A stretch of 64,000 nt of DNA, from positions 836,120,136 through 836,184,135 of the forward strand of contig NC_081411.1 of the NCBI RefSeq assembly GCF_030272615.1. Direction: 5' to 3'. Below the pieces are notes generated by a model, which saw only the letters and a program-made list of their open reading frames with translations, did no database searches and had not been told where the DNA came from. This document shows, piece after piece, positions 11,138-20,994 of this stretch. A program made the position numbers and the translations under genes. Origin of the DNA: Cryptomeria japonica. Lineage: Eukaryota > Streptophyta > Pinopsida > Cupressales > Cupressaceae. Within the stretch, counting starts at the first letter, position 1; each line of letters opens with the position of its first letter.

Positions 11138-12384
11138 CTATCCAATCCTTGTACACTGCCATTCTAGTCTCTCACTCAAATTAGTGTTCAGTACCACTGG
11201 ATCAGCATCCTCATTACTGAAAATAATTGTACCATTATTCTTCTCAATTCCCATGTTGGCTAGGAGGTCTGCCACTTTATTCCCTTCTCTATATGTGTGT
11301 TTGAATTCAAATGAGTTGATGGATTCTAGAGCCTTGTTAATATGAGGTACCCACTTGCCGAGTTTCCAATTGAGGATGTTTGACTTGGAAACCCCATTGA
11401 TTATAATTTGTGAGCCTCCTTCAAAACATATTTTGTCCAACCCTCTTTGTACACATAAATCTAGTCCTGCTACCAATGCCCTGCTTTCTGCTTCATTGTT
11501 TGTGGCTAGTCCCAAGCTCCCATATAACCCTCCTAGTAATATCCCCAAGGAATTTCTGATGACTGCTCCAATTCCTATTGATCCAGGGTTCCCTCTACAA
11601 GCTCCATCAATGTTTAGTTTGACCCAATCACCTTGCAGAGGAGCCCATCTAATTAACTTCCTATTAAAATTGGGAGCAAGGATGACCCCCAACCCCCAGT
11701 CTTTGAGTGTCCAATTACTTTCCATGTCCCTATCCTAGTTGTCGTACCTGAGTGGTTTCACTTTGGGTGGTTTTCCATTGATTACTTCTTCAATACCCTC
11801 CTTGATTTTGAAAATCACCTCCTCCACTGAGAGTGTTGTTTCCCTGAAGATCCTTCTATTTCTCTATTTCCAGATATGCCATGATAGTAAAGTAGGGGAG
11901 ATCTACTACAATCCACTCCACTTCGATTGGGTATTTTTCGGCCATGCCACTAGGAAGTCCTTGAGTGACTTATTTCTAACTGAAATACATTGTAGTTTAT
12001 TCATAAGCCACTCCCAACACACTTTAGCAAAGGGACATCTAAACAGTAAATGATTGGCTGATTCTTCATTTCTTTTGCACATGATGCACCAGCTTGGTCC
12101 TGCGATCCCAATGAGCTTAAGTTTGTCACTAGTCAAAATTTTGCCATGAAGGGCAATCCATAAAAATGCTCCAACTTTAGGAAGTCCTATGTTGTTCCAA
12201 CAGAGGTAATAAGGTCAATTGCTTTCCCTCACTCTTTGACGTTGGATCTCATATCCCAATTTCACACTGTATTTGCCTGACTTGGAAGCACACCAGAAAA
12301 TGGTGTCCTCTTGTTCTGACTGTGCAATGCATCTATTTTTGAGTAGCTCTGTCAACTTCAAGCACAACCTACTATCCCCAATAT
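11138..12384 (-). pseudogene. LINE ORF2 C-terminus: zf-RVT and RNase H regions
   Basis: From 12384 downwards the translation gives SGKYSVKLGYEI, then KVGAFLWIALHGKILT. A zf-RVT-type block follows at about 12060-11970 (GPSWCIMCKRNEESANHLLF then RCPFAKVCWEWL), typical of plant LINE reverse transcriptases. A type I RNase H region follows in the 11725-11138 frame, with KLNIDGACRGNPGS (first Asp), NNEAESRALVAGLDLC (Glu) and REGNKVADLLANMG (last Asp). The third catalytic position reads CFEGGSQIII, where the family normally has an Asp. Stops near 12221 and about 11900, plus a frame change before 11725, break the ORF. The RT domain itself is absent through 5' truncation. Confidence 0.85.
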
Positions 12385-12401
12385 ATCTTTGCATGCGATT
12401 T
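12385..12401 (+). repeat. Right target-site duplication of the LINE
   Basis: ATCTTTGCATGCGATTT pairs with 7751-7767 (one mismatch), marking the 5'-truncated end of the minus-strand LINE. Confidence 0.85.
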
Positions 12402-13065
12402 AATTCAAATGTTGAATTTATTTTAAATTCAATTTGTTATTTGATTATATATAGAACTTGACTTTGATTTCCAACTTGATTTTTGAAATCATGCACATGC
12501 ATTTGAAATTAGGAGAAATTAGAAGAAATTAATAAAATTAGAATTTAAATTTGAAGAAATAATGGAATTAAAAGAAATTAACTGAAATTAGAAGAAATTA
12601 GAATTTGGGGATTTTGAAGAATTAATTAGTTAATTAAATAATTTAAAGAAACTATTTAATTATTTAGAAACTAAATTTAATTAAATAATAAAGATTATTT
12701 AAATAAAAGGATTAAAATCATAATTAATTAAATAATTAATATTTAATTAATATTTAGAAAAGGGTTGAATGATTAATTGAATAGAGATAGAAATTGATAA
12801 TTAATTTATTTAAATAATAAAGATTATTTAAATTGAAGATTAAAAATCACAATTAATTAAATAATAAATATTTAATTAATATTAGAAAATTGTTTAAATG
12901 ATTAAACGATGATAGAATTGAAATTGTAATAGTTAGTAAGATGACAAAGAAATACGAAGTTTTGAAGAATAAGATTAATTAACTTAATTAAATAATTAAA
13001 GAAATTTTTAACTAATTGGACAAATAATTAGTGCATGATTAATGAGACATTTTTAGGTGTCTACA
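12402..13065 (-). mobile_element. Start of the LTR of element K (minus strand)
   Basis: In minus orientation the LTR opens at 13065 with TGTAGACACCTAAAAATG and is extremely AT-rich (TTAATTAAAT words). The boundary is set by the interrupted reading frame of the host sequence at 13066-13197, which stops matching exactly at the TGTAGACACC. The LTR continues past the LINE to below 7750. Its other end is not resolved. The 5 bp beside it (AGAAG, 13066-13070) would be the TSD, but the partner lies outside the window. Confidence 0.6.
12680..12935 (+). repeat. AT-rich tandem duplication in K LTR, about 128 bp x 2
   Basis: The block containing AATAATAAAGATTATTTAAAT, then GATTAAAA, ATTAATTAAATAAT and ATATTTAATTAATAT occurs twice in the same order, beginning near 12684 and 12812. 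Confidence 0.65.
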
Positions 13066-13197
13066 AGAAGAGTTCCATATTTAAAAGTGTGCTTCTTGTC
13101 TTGCTTAATTTTCTTCAAATTACTCATCAGCTCATTTAGAAGGATTATACATAGATCATACCTCATGTCATTCTTGAGCATCTAATATGTTGTATAT
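13066..13197 (-). pseudogene. Fragment of minus-strand ORF of element I, beyond G1
   Basis: The minus strand reads MLKNDMRYDLCIILLNELMS followed by NLKKIKQDKKHTFKYGTLL. Removing G1 and one TATAT copy joins this in frame to the end of the fragment at 20990-21604 (the joined frame reads GTAIYTTY, then a stop and MLKND). The ORF is cut at 13065 by the LTR of K. The function is unknown. I infer it is a retroelement-associated ORF because of its surroundings. Confidence 0.65.
13193..13197 (+). repeat. Left TSD of G1 (TATAT)
   Basis: TATAT here is repeated at 20990-20994 directly after the 3' LTR, giving a perfect 5-bp duplication. Confidence 0.85.
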
Positions 13198-13368
13198 TGT
13201 AGCGTCCTAAAATTGCGACACTTGCAATTTTGACTGCATTTGGGTCTTCACGATGGCGATGCAACACGGAACCTGAATGGAGACCCCGAAACTTGTTCAT
13301 GACACCAAAAACTGCATTTTTCAGCACCTTGGCCTGATCCTTCTTGCACCCTGTTGTCCCTGGAGGTG

Positions 13369-13457
13369 GGACCATGGCGCCCAGCGCCCTGGTCCTTCAG
13401 GACTAGGGCACCCAGCGCCCTAGTCCCCCAGGACCATGGCGCCCAGCGCCCTGGTCC
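13369..13457 (+). repeat. Palindromic 31-bp unit, three tandem copies
   Basis: Copies at 13369-13395, 13400-13426 and 13431-13457 each form a hairpin. Arms are GGACCATGGCGC with GCGCCCTGGTCC in copies 1 and 3 (one mismatch), and GGACTAGGGC with GCCCTAGTCC in copy 2 (perfect). Changes in both arms of copy 2 preserve pairing. The 3' LTR has a single copy at 19969-19995. Confidence 0.9.
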
Positions 13458-14055
13458 CTGGCCCTATTTTGGGCCCGGTCTCTTTTGGGGCTTCGGGTCT
13501 TTAAGTTTGCAAATTGGAAAATAATATTTCCTGGTCGGCCTAAGGTCGGGAAAATCAATCTTTCAACCCTAATTGACAAGTATAAAAACTGCATTTCCTC
13601 TCTCATTTTGGGGAGAAAGAGGGAAAAAAGGCGGAAACGATATTCAAACATTCAAGCATTCAAGCATTCAAGCATTTCCTTCAAGCAATTGAGCATTCTA
13701 AATCTCCATTCAAGGCTAAGTGTTGCATTCAAGACAAGGATTCAACCATTGAAGAGGAGATCACTTACAACATACAACATACAACAACATTTACACCTTC
13801 GCATGTAAGAATACAAACATTCTTACAACAAGGTATCAGTACTTGTTTACATTACAAACATTTACATTTACAGCATTCTCATTTCTTGGTTAATTCCAAA
13901 ACTGGGGTTTGACCTAAAGGCAAACCCCTCATCCCTAACCCCCCAATTGTCTTCTCTTTTCTGTGTGTAGGTTGCAGGTACGCAGCTGTAATTGAAGATC
14001 TGGAATCCTTGTGCAGAGACGAACAGATCCCCCTTCGTTTCGCGGATTTTTCGGA

Positions 14056-14085
14056 GGACCGTGTGCACGCCGGGCGCCATCGTCC
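14056..14085 (+). repeat. GGACC...CGTCC palindrome-like motif in 5' LTR
   Basis: The 30-bp motif begins GGACCGTGTGCACGCC and ends GCGCCATCGTCC. It recurs at 14857-14886 and 15479-15508 in the leader and at 20593-20622 in the 3' LTR. Confidence 0.8.
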
Positions 14086-14452
14086 TGTCAACTTTCGCTC
14101 AAATTTGCAGAATAGCACCATCTCAACATTTTACTACTAATTCCAGGTCCGCAGCTTCATCCCATATCCCTATCTCTATTTATAAGTGAATCTTTCTTGC
14201 TTTACATGCATTCCTAGTTCAATCTTTCTATCTACATTCTTTACAAAAGAGGGTATCCTTGCTATCTTACCCCTTGAAACTCATATAGAATCCAATCTTG
14301 CATTGCATGGGATTGGATCTTGCGGGTTTCAACCCCTCTTTTGAATGTAAATTCTCCCCTAAGTGAAAACCATCAACCCTAGTGACTCTCCCTTCTCTCT
14401 CCTTGGAGTTGGGGAGGGGAGAACGACTAGGGTTCAATTTTTCCGCTTTACA

Positions 14453-15635
14453 TTTTGGTGAACCCAACGTGAACATCCTCATTTTGATTATTCATGGTTA
14501 GATCTAAAAATTTTGCTTCCCTAATTACATTTCCATGTTTGATCTTTTGCAAATTTTAGAGGTTGATTGCATAAAAACCCTAGAATTTTCTTTTTAGTAA
14601 TTAAACTTGTGAAATGTTTAATTGTTAATGCTTGTTTCAAATCTACCCTTCTATTGCAAATTGTCAATTCATATTTGTGCTTTAATTCTGAAAATTAAGT
14701 GGTTAAATGTCAAAACCCTAATTTTTAAGACCTTCTTGATTCAACCTTTGACTGATAATTTCACTAATCAAAACACTTCCAAATCGGCTGTAACTTTGGA
14801 TTCCGCAATAAAATCACAATATCTTTCATCCCTGAAAATTTGGAAAAAAGTTGAGAGGACCGTGTGCACCCCAAGCGCCATCGTCCCCAACATTTTTTCT
14901 GAAATTTCGGGAGCTAGATCTTACTGTATTTTTCTACTAGAATCTAGAATTTTGGCTGATTTTATCAATTTTAACACCTTCAAAATTAAAGTCAAAGTTG
15001 GTCTAGCGATTGCTTGGATTGAGGCTTCTAATCATTCAAAAATGGTTGAAATTAAAATTCATATCAAAATTGTGTTTCTTACAGTCCTAAATCTGAAAAG
15101 TGTGTTAGCATTCATTCGAAATTTCAGTGTTTTATTCAAATGTTTGCAGTTTGTGACTTTTGAAATTAAGTGTTTAATTGCAACAACCTTGATTTCCACT
15201 TTCAAATTCAAATTTTGCCTGAAATTGAGTCCACTTTTAAATTTTGAAACTTGCATTGCTTTCAGCATTCCCTCTAAAATCATAAAATTCAAAATTTTAG
15301 TTTCCCTCTCTTTTTCAAAATTCAAATTTTACATTTTTCAACAATCTTGGTAGGGTTCAATTTTGAGATTGCAACTTTAATTTGGCCTATCTACAGATCG
15401 TAAAATCACTCAATTTTTTCAGATTAGCTTTAAAATCATCATAACTTTCATCCCTGAAAATTTTGAAAAATGTTGCGAGGACCGTGTGCACTCCGTTCGC
15501 CATGGTCCCGGACATTTTTTCCAAAATTTTGGGAGATTGTCCTGATTGCATTTAACAGCTTAAATCTAGGAGATTGGCTGATTTTATTGAAATTTGCTGC
15601 CTCTAAACTTCAAAATCTCTCTCTCTCTTTAGTGC
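14453..15635 (+). other. G1 leader with two copies of a ~190-bp block
   Basis: The sequence immediately after the LTR (TTTTGGTGAACCCAACGTG) is the expected place for the primer-binding site, but I cannot name the tRNA. Two related blocks, about 14800-14990 and 15412-15605, share CTTTCATCCCTGAAAATTT, the GGACCGTGTGCAC motif, CATTTTTTC and TTGGCTGATTTTAT. The 243-codon open frame at 14622-15353 follows AT-rich leader sequence and I do not regard it as a gene. Confidence 0.65.
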
Positions 15636-17641
15636 ATGATTTTTACAACAATAAGCCCTACTTACACTATTCCCGTTAGACGAAGCCTTAGAATTAAGTC
15701 TTTCCAAGGTGTAATTACCGAGGAGATGGAACCTAATTTGAATGGCCTTTTTAATGAGGACATGGGTAATTCCTCTAATCCTCTTAATGATGAAGAAGCT
15801 CTCCATGAGGTTTCTGTAGAACAACTTTCAAAATTGGATAACCAATTTGATGATTTTCGACAATGGATGTCTCAAGAATACCCCGATAGTCAAGCTCTTC
15901 CTTTAATTGAGGGTCTAAAACGTATGGTTCAAAGTGATAAGAATGGAATTGATATTTTGCATGGTATTGCACACATTTTGGATTCGAATGTGATGCCGAT
16001 GAAAAGTTGTGCTGAAACCTTAGGTTACACACAACCTCCTACTCAAGTTAATCATTCTATTCCTTTGACAACTTCTATTGCTAGTATACCTACTTTTACA
16101 TCAAAAATAATGACTACTTCAATACAAGACATTCCTCCTATGATCACTAATCATGGGGGCAATCCCTCTTCTTCAATCAATCCTCTTTCTTCATTCAATC
16201 CGACTTCTTCATTCATTCCTTCAATGAGTGTTCCTATTATATCTCCACAAATAAACATGACGCAAGGGGGCAATTCATTTAACCATTCCATTCCTCCTTT
16301 CCAATCATCTCCTATGACTAACTATCATAGTGTCCCACCACCCTACTCTCTACCTTCTTTCAATAACATAACACCTCCATCACAATCTAACACATCTAAT
16401 ATGAACTCTTCGACTGAAGCGACCATTAACAATCTTGCACAAACTGTCTCTTCTTTACAACAACAAATTGCCTCTATGAATCAATCTAAGTTTAGTGTGC
16501 CCACATTTGATGTTGCGAGCCCACTTTCTCTTGGCATTGTTCGAGCTATCCCCCCTAAACATGTTGAAATTCCGCATTTGGAGCTTTATAATGGTAAGGT
16601 GATCCTCTAACACATGTTAAGACCTTTCAAACAATATGTACTGATTTTGCTTATGACCAAAGGTTGCTTGCAAAACTGTTTACTAGAACATTAAGAGATA
16701 AAGCCCTACAATGGTATTGCTCGTTGCCTTCCTATTCTATTTCTTCTTTCGAACAACTTGCAAATGCTTTTATTCAATAATTTCAAAACAATATAAGTCC
16801 TAAAGTTACTTTGATTGATTTAATGCATTGTAAACAAGGTGTTAAAGAAAAAGTGACTGATTTCATTGGTAGATATAAGCATTTGTATGCTCAAATTTCT
16901 TTTCCAGTGCTTGACAATGATATTCAAAGAATCTTTATTTCTAATTTACAAAAAGATATTAGAGAAAAACTCCTATTTTCTGAGTTTACTTCTTTCCAAC
17001 AGTTGTGTGCAACTCTTCACAATTATCAACTGACCGTGAGTCAAATGGAACAATCACATCCTATGGCTCCGAGTGATAAGGGTGATAGTAGTCAACAACC
17101 ATTTGGGAAGTTTAAACCGAATAGAGAGTCCATTAAATTCAATGAAAACATCATCAACAACAATGTGAATGCGGCATTAGGTGTGCCTCCTATTTCTAAG
17201 TTTTTCAAGAAAGAAAGAAAGTTTACTCCTTTGAATGAATCATTGCATAGTATTATGAATAAGTTATTGGAGCAAAATGTGCTTACTCTTCCTCCTATAA
17301 GGCAAATAGATCCTGCAAAGATTAATTCACCCTATTTTAATAACAAATCTTTTTGTTAATTTCATCGTCATCCTGGGCATGATACTGAAAAATGTTTTAC
17401 TTTAAAGGGTAAAATTCAAGATTTGATTGATAATAATACTATCTCTGTTTCTAGTGTGAATGATAAAGGCAACACATCTGTAGCTCCTCCTAACCAAAAT
17501 CTTAAGATTTTGATTGATCCATTGCCTTCTCATACCTCTAATGCGATTGATACTAATGATTCCTCTGTCTCACCTGATGATCTTGTGTCCATGACTCCGA
17601 ATGTGATTAACTTTGTAGAGCAGCAGAAAATCCCTAAATAA
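15636..17641 (+). pseudogene. gag: G1 gag (broken), Ty3/gypsy-type capsid region
   Basis: The N-terminal part (15636-16610; the start could also be the ATG at 15726) is Ser/Pro/Asn-rich. A frameshift near 16600 leads into the Retrotrans_gag block: DPLTHVKTFQTICTDFAYDQ, then LRDKALQWYCSLPSYSISSF, a stop near 16778, and LMHCKQGVKEKVTDFIGRYK at about 16820-16880. Stops at 17357 and 17639 follow. A zinc-ligand-like motif FCxFHRHPGHDTEKCFTLKG spans the 17357 stop, as in gags of plant gypsy lineages. The capsid-like domain would coat element RNA in cytoplasmic particles. At least one frameshift and three stops make it a pseudogene. Confidence 0.8.
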
Positions 17642-19057
17642 CCTTCCATCACCTTTGATTCTAGTGAAATTATCAGGGCACCTGAAGGTCCTTTATATAT
17701 AGTTGCAAAAGTCAAGAATACACCTTGCCGTGGGGTGCTTATTGATTCTTCTTGTATGGTTAATGTCATTACTGAAGAATTTCTGTTTACTTTGCAATTG
17801 AATCGAGTGATCTATGATGAAACAAATGTGGTTGTGAAACTATTTGATGCATTTTATTCTCCTGCAATTGGTTCTATTACATTACCTATTGAGGTCCATA
17901 ACAAATCCCTTGATGTGGACTTTGCTATTATTCCATCATCCGAACAATTTCGTGTGAAGCTAGGCTATCCTTGGCTATCTTCCATGAAAGCTATTGCTTC
18001 TCCTATTCACAAGTGTTTGAAATTTCCTCATAATGGTGAAGTTGTTATTGTCAATCATAGTCTCTTTAAACCAGCTAAAAGAACTTCTAGTGTTCCTATT
18101 GATTATTTTTGGCCTAAACATTTCCAATCTCTTCCTTCGCGAAGTGATCATCTTTTCAAATCTTATCAAAAGTGGAAAAAAGATATGATTCTATCTCTAA
18201 GTGAACCTAGAACACCCAAACTTGACATCCCTATCATTCTTGAGAAGGAAGTTCTTCCTTTGAAAGATAAAACTAATGTCTTTCCTCAAGAAGATTCCCA
18301 ACCCATACCTATGGATGTGACTATATCTAATAAACTTCCTAAGAGTAGACCTATACCTCCTCGTCATGATGGACTTGGTCTCCTTCCTAAACCAAATATT
18401 CCTCCCTTATATGGAGCAGTTCCTCCTCCTTCCTCTTATGGAGAGAAGAGACCTTCCTCTTCTCCTATTATTCAACCTAAGAGACCACAACCTAAACACC
18501 CAAGTGATAAGGATGAGAACATTCCTCCTCCTCAATCTTCGCAACTTCCTACTAAGACTAGACGGAATCGTTTTGCACGTGAACACCGACGAAAGCGTCA
18601 TCTTAGAGCTCAGGTAGCTACTTCTCAAACTTTGCAATCCCCAAAAACACCTTCAGCCAATATTATTCCATTTTCTCCTCAACCGACGATTGAGCCGAAA
18701 TCTCCTAAACATAAGATGCATGATGGTCTTGATCCTATGCGAGTTAAAGATCCTATTTTTATAAATCTTGATGATGACATAGATGAAAATGTTATTCATG
18801 ATGAAAATGTTACTCCTGTTCATTCTGATAGTGAATATGAATATGTTGATGTTGATAACCATCTATCTAACGAATTTTCTAAAGCACTTATCCTAGCTCC
18901 TAGACAAGAACACCGTGGCTTGGGATATGAACATAGCCCTTGTTTGGATCTTGTGATAGCTCCATCTACTGTGTTCGATGTTCCTCCTCTAGCGTGTTCC
19001 CTACCTTCCCGAAACATTGATCAGCAAGATCGGGGGGTAGATGACATGCTAGACTAG
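17642..19057 (+). pseudogene. G1 aspartic-protease-like domain with long Pro/Lys-rich tail
   Basis: The open frame 17735-19057 (440 residues) continues a frame starting after the stop at 17639. VLIDSSCMVNVITEEFL is the retropepsin active-site region, but the D-T/S-G triad reads D-S-S. GYPWLSSMKAIASP and KCLKFPHNGEV are typical of the end of plant gypsy protease domains. From about residue 150 the protein turns Pro/Lys/Ser-rich (KPNIPPLYGAVPPP), then basic (RRNRFAREHRRKRHLR), then acidic (NLDDDIDENVIHDENVT). In autonomous relatives RT would follow. Here the ORF simply ends. Probably inactive as a protease. The tail has no recognised domain. Confidence 0.7.
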
Positions 19058-19797
19058 TTCATCAGCATAGCAGATTCTCTCCTCCTCTTTTTTGTTACTT
19101 CTTCTATATGTTATTCTCATTCTTCTATTTGTTGTCCTTAGTGTTGTCTACTTGAGGACGATGCAAAACATTGAGATCTCTTTTGGTCTCTCTCATGTTG
19201 ACTCAAAAGACACATGTGTTCCCTTCTTCTAGGTGACCTTCCTTGATTGGGGAATGAAGAACAATTATGCATACATACATATGATATACATGAATTATCA
19301 TACAGCATACTGACCCCAAGGAAAGCGAAGTCACCTTGTGCTTTGTGTGTTGTGTCTATTATCCTTGGGCTTATCTCACACTTGGGGGCTAAATCCTTGT
19401 GATAACGTGCTCCTTTCTCATCTCTTATATGTATCACTACCTTAAAGCAATCACCCCCGGTGAGGCGTGTGCGATCGCTTTAACATAGGGGGGCATACAT
19501 CCCATCCATATCTTTTCAAGATACTTGAAAATTTCTTGACAAATTTAGCTTTGCCTTGAAAATTTTTGATATCTTTCTTGCATGACTCATAGTGAGGGAA
19601 CCTTACTACTGACAGTCATGGTTCTCCCTCGTGATCTTCCCTTTTACTTTGTCAGTCGAAGTTGTAAGATCCTTAGTCCACTGGGGGCTTGGTGTATCTT
19701 GCCTCCTTGACGTGGTGAAATTTTTTCAATGTTGTTTCCTTGTACTTTACCGGAAGTATGAGCGCACGCTTATACTCCCACTAAAGTGGGGGCTAAA
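19058..19797 (+). other. G1 3' untranslated region with polypurine tract
   Basis: No gene is visible. The stretch ends in AAAGTGGGGGCTAAA at 19783-19797, directly before the 3' LTR, which fits a polypurine tract for plus-strand DNA priming. CTTGAGGACGATGC near 19150 resembles the post-pol region of plant gypsy elements, so this end of the element is retained although pol is missing. Confidence 0.75.
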
Positions 19798-20989
19798 TGT
19801 AGCATCCTAAAATTGTGACACTTTCAATTTCGACTGCATTTGGGTCTTCACGATGGCGATGCAACATGGAACTTGAATGGAGACCCCGAAACTTGTTCAT
19901 GACACCAAAAACTGCATTTTTCAGCACCCTGGCCTGATCCTCCTTGCACCCTGCTGTCCCTGGAGGTGGGACCATGGCGCCCAGCGCCCTGGTCCCTGGC
20001 CCTATTTTGGGCCCGGTCTCTTTTGGGGCTTCAGGTCTTTAAGTTTGCAAATTGGAAAATAATATTTCCTGGTTGGCCTAAGGTCGGGAAAATCAGTCTT
20101 TCAACCCTAATTGACAAGTGTAAAAACTGCATTTCCTCTCTCATTTTGGGGAGAAAGAGGGAAAAAAGGTGGAAACGATATTCAAACATTCAAGTATTCA
20201 AGCATTCAAGCATTTCCTTCAAGCAATTGAGCATTCTAAATCTCCATTCAAGGCTAAGTGTTGCATTCAAGACAAGGATTCAACCATTGAAGAGGAGATC
20301 ACTTACAACATACAATATACAACAACATTTACACCTTCATATGTAAGAATACAAACATTCTTACAACAAGGTATCAGTGCTTGTTTACATTACAAACATT
20401 TACATTTACAACATTCTCATTCTTGGTTAATTCCAAAACCGGGGTTTGACCTAAAGGCAAACCCCTCATCCCTAACCCCCCAATCGTCTTCGCTTTTCTG
20501 TGTGTAGGTTGCAGGTATGCAGTTGTAATTGAAGATCTGGAATCCTTGTGCAGAGATGAACAGATCCCCCTTCATTTCGCGGATTTTTCGGAGGACCGTG
20601 TGCACGCCGGGCGCCATCGTCCCGTCAAATTTCACTCAAATTTGTAGAACAGCACCGTCTCGACATTTTACTGCTAATTCCAGGTCTGCAGCTTCATCCC
20701 ATATCCCTATCTCTATTTATAAGTGAATCTTTCTTGCTTTACATGCATTCCTAGTTCAATCTTTCTATCTACATTCTTTACAAAAGAGGGTATCCTTGCT
20801 ATCTTACCCCTTGAAACTCATATAGAATCCAATCTTGCATTGCGTGGGGTTGGATCTTGTGGGTTTCAACCCCTCTTTTGAATGTAAAGTCTCCCCTAAG
20901 TGAAAACCATCAACCCTAGTGACTCTCCCTTCTCTCTCCTTGGAGTTGGGGAGGGGAGAACGACTAGGGTTCGATTTTTCCGCTTTACA
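19798..20989 (+). repeat. 3' LTR of G1
   Basis: It starts TGTAGCATCCTAAAATTG and ends CCGCTTTACA. It carries a single palindrome (19969-19995) and one GGACC...CGTCC motif (20593-20622). Confidence 0.9.
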
Positions 20990-20994
20990 TATAT
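20990..20994 (+). repeat. Right TSD of G1 (TATAT)
   Basis: It matches 13193-13197 exactly. Confidence 0.85.

Larger units (their letters stand above)
7768..12384 (-). mobile_element. 5'-truncated LINE (plant L1-like), 4.6 kb, minus strand
   Basis: The insertion is bounded by a 17-bp TSD. On the minus strand it ends in a short A-rich tail (CTAAAATAAAATAAA) beside the left TSD. It begins at 12384 in the middle of ORF2, which is the usual 5' truncation from incomplete target-primed reverse transcription. The coding part (zinc-binding and RNase H regions) occupies 11138-12384. The remaining 3.4 kb downstream is unusually long for a LINE 3' region and includes an extra acidic ORF. It lies inside the AT-rich LTR of K. 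A second, unrecognised insertion in the 3' region is possible. Confidence 0.8.
13198..14452 (+). repeat. 5' LTR of G1
   Basis: It starts TGTAGCGTCCTAAAATTG and ends CCGCTTTACA. It is 63 bp longer than the 3' LTR, almost entirely because a 31-bp palindromic unit is present three times (13369-13457) instead of once. Confidence 0.9.
13198..20989 (+). mobile_element. G1: Ty3/gypsy-like non-autonomous LTR element (gag-protease only)
   Basis: It is a complete 7.8-kb insertion with TG...CA LTRs (1255 and 1192 bp), a perfect TATAT TSD, a polypurine tract and a 5.3-kb interior. The interior encodes a broken gag and an aspartic-protease-like ORF. I find no reverse transcriptase, RNase H or integrase motif in any frame, so mobilisation would need proteins from another element. 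The gag block and the H-x-x-x-G-H-D-T-E-x-C motif point to the Ty3/gypsy side rather than copia. It inserted into a minus-strand ORF of element I. Its LTRs differ by scattered substitutions, a few percent by eye. Confidence 0.85.

Noticed and set aside
14622-15353. A 243-codon plus-strand frame in the G1 leader.
   Set aside because: It is Phe/Lys/Ile/Ser-rich low-complexity translation of AT-rich leader, overlaps the duplicated ~190-bp block and matches no family I know.
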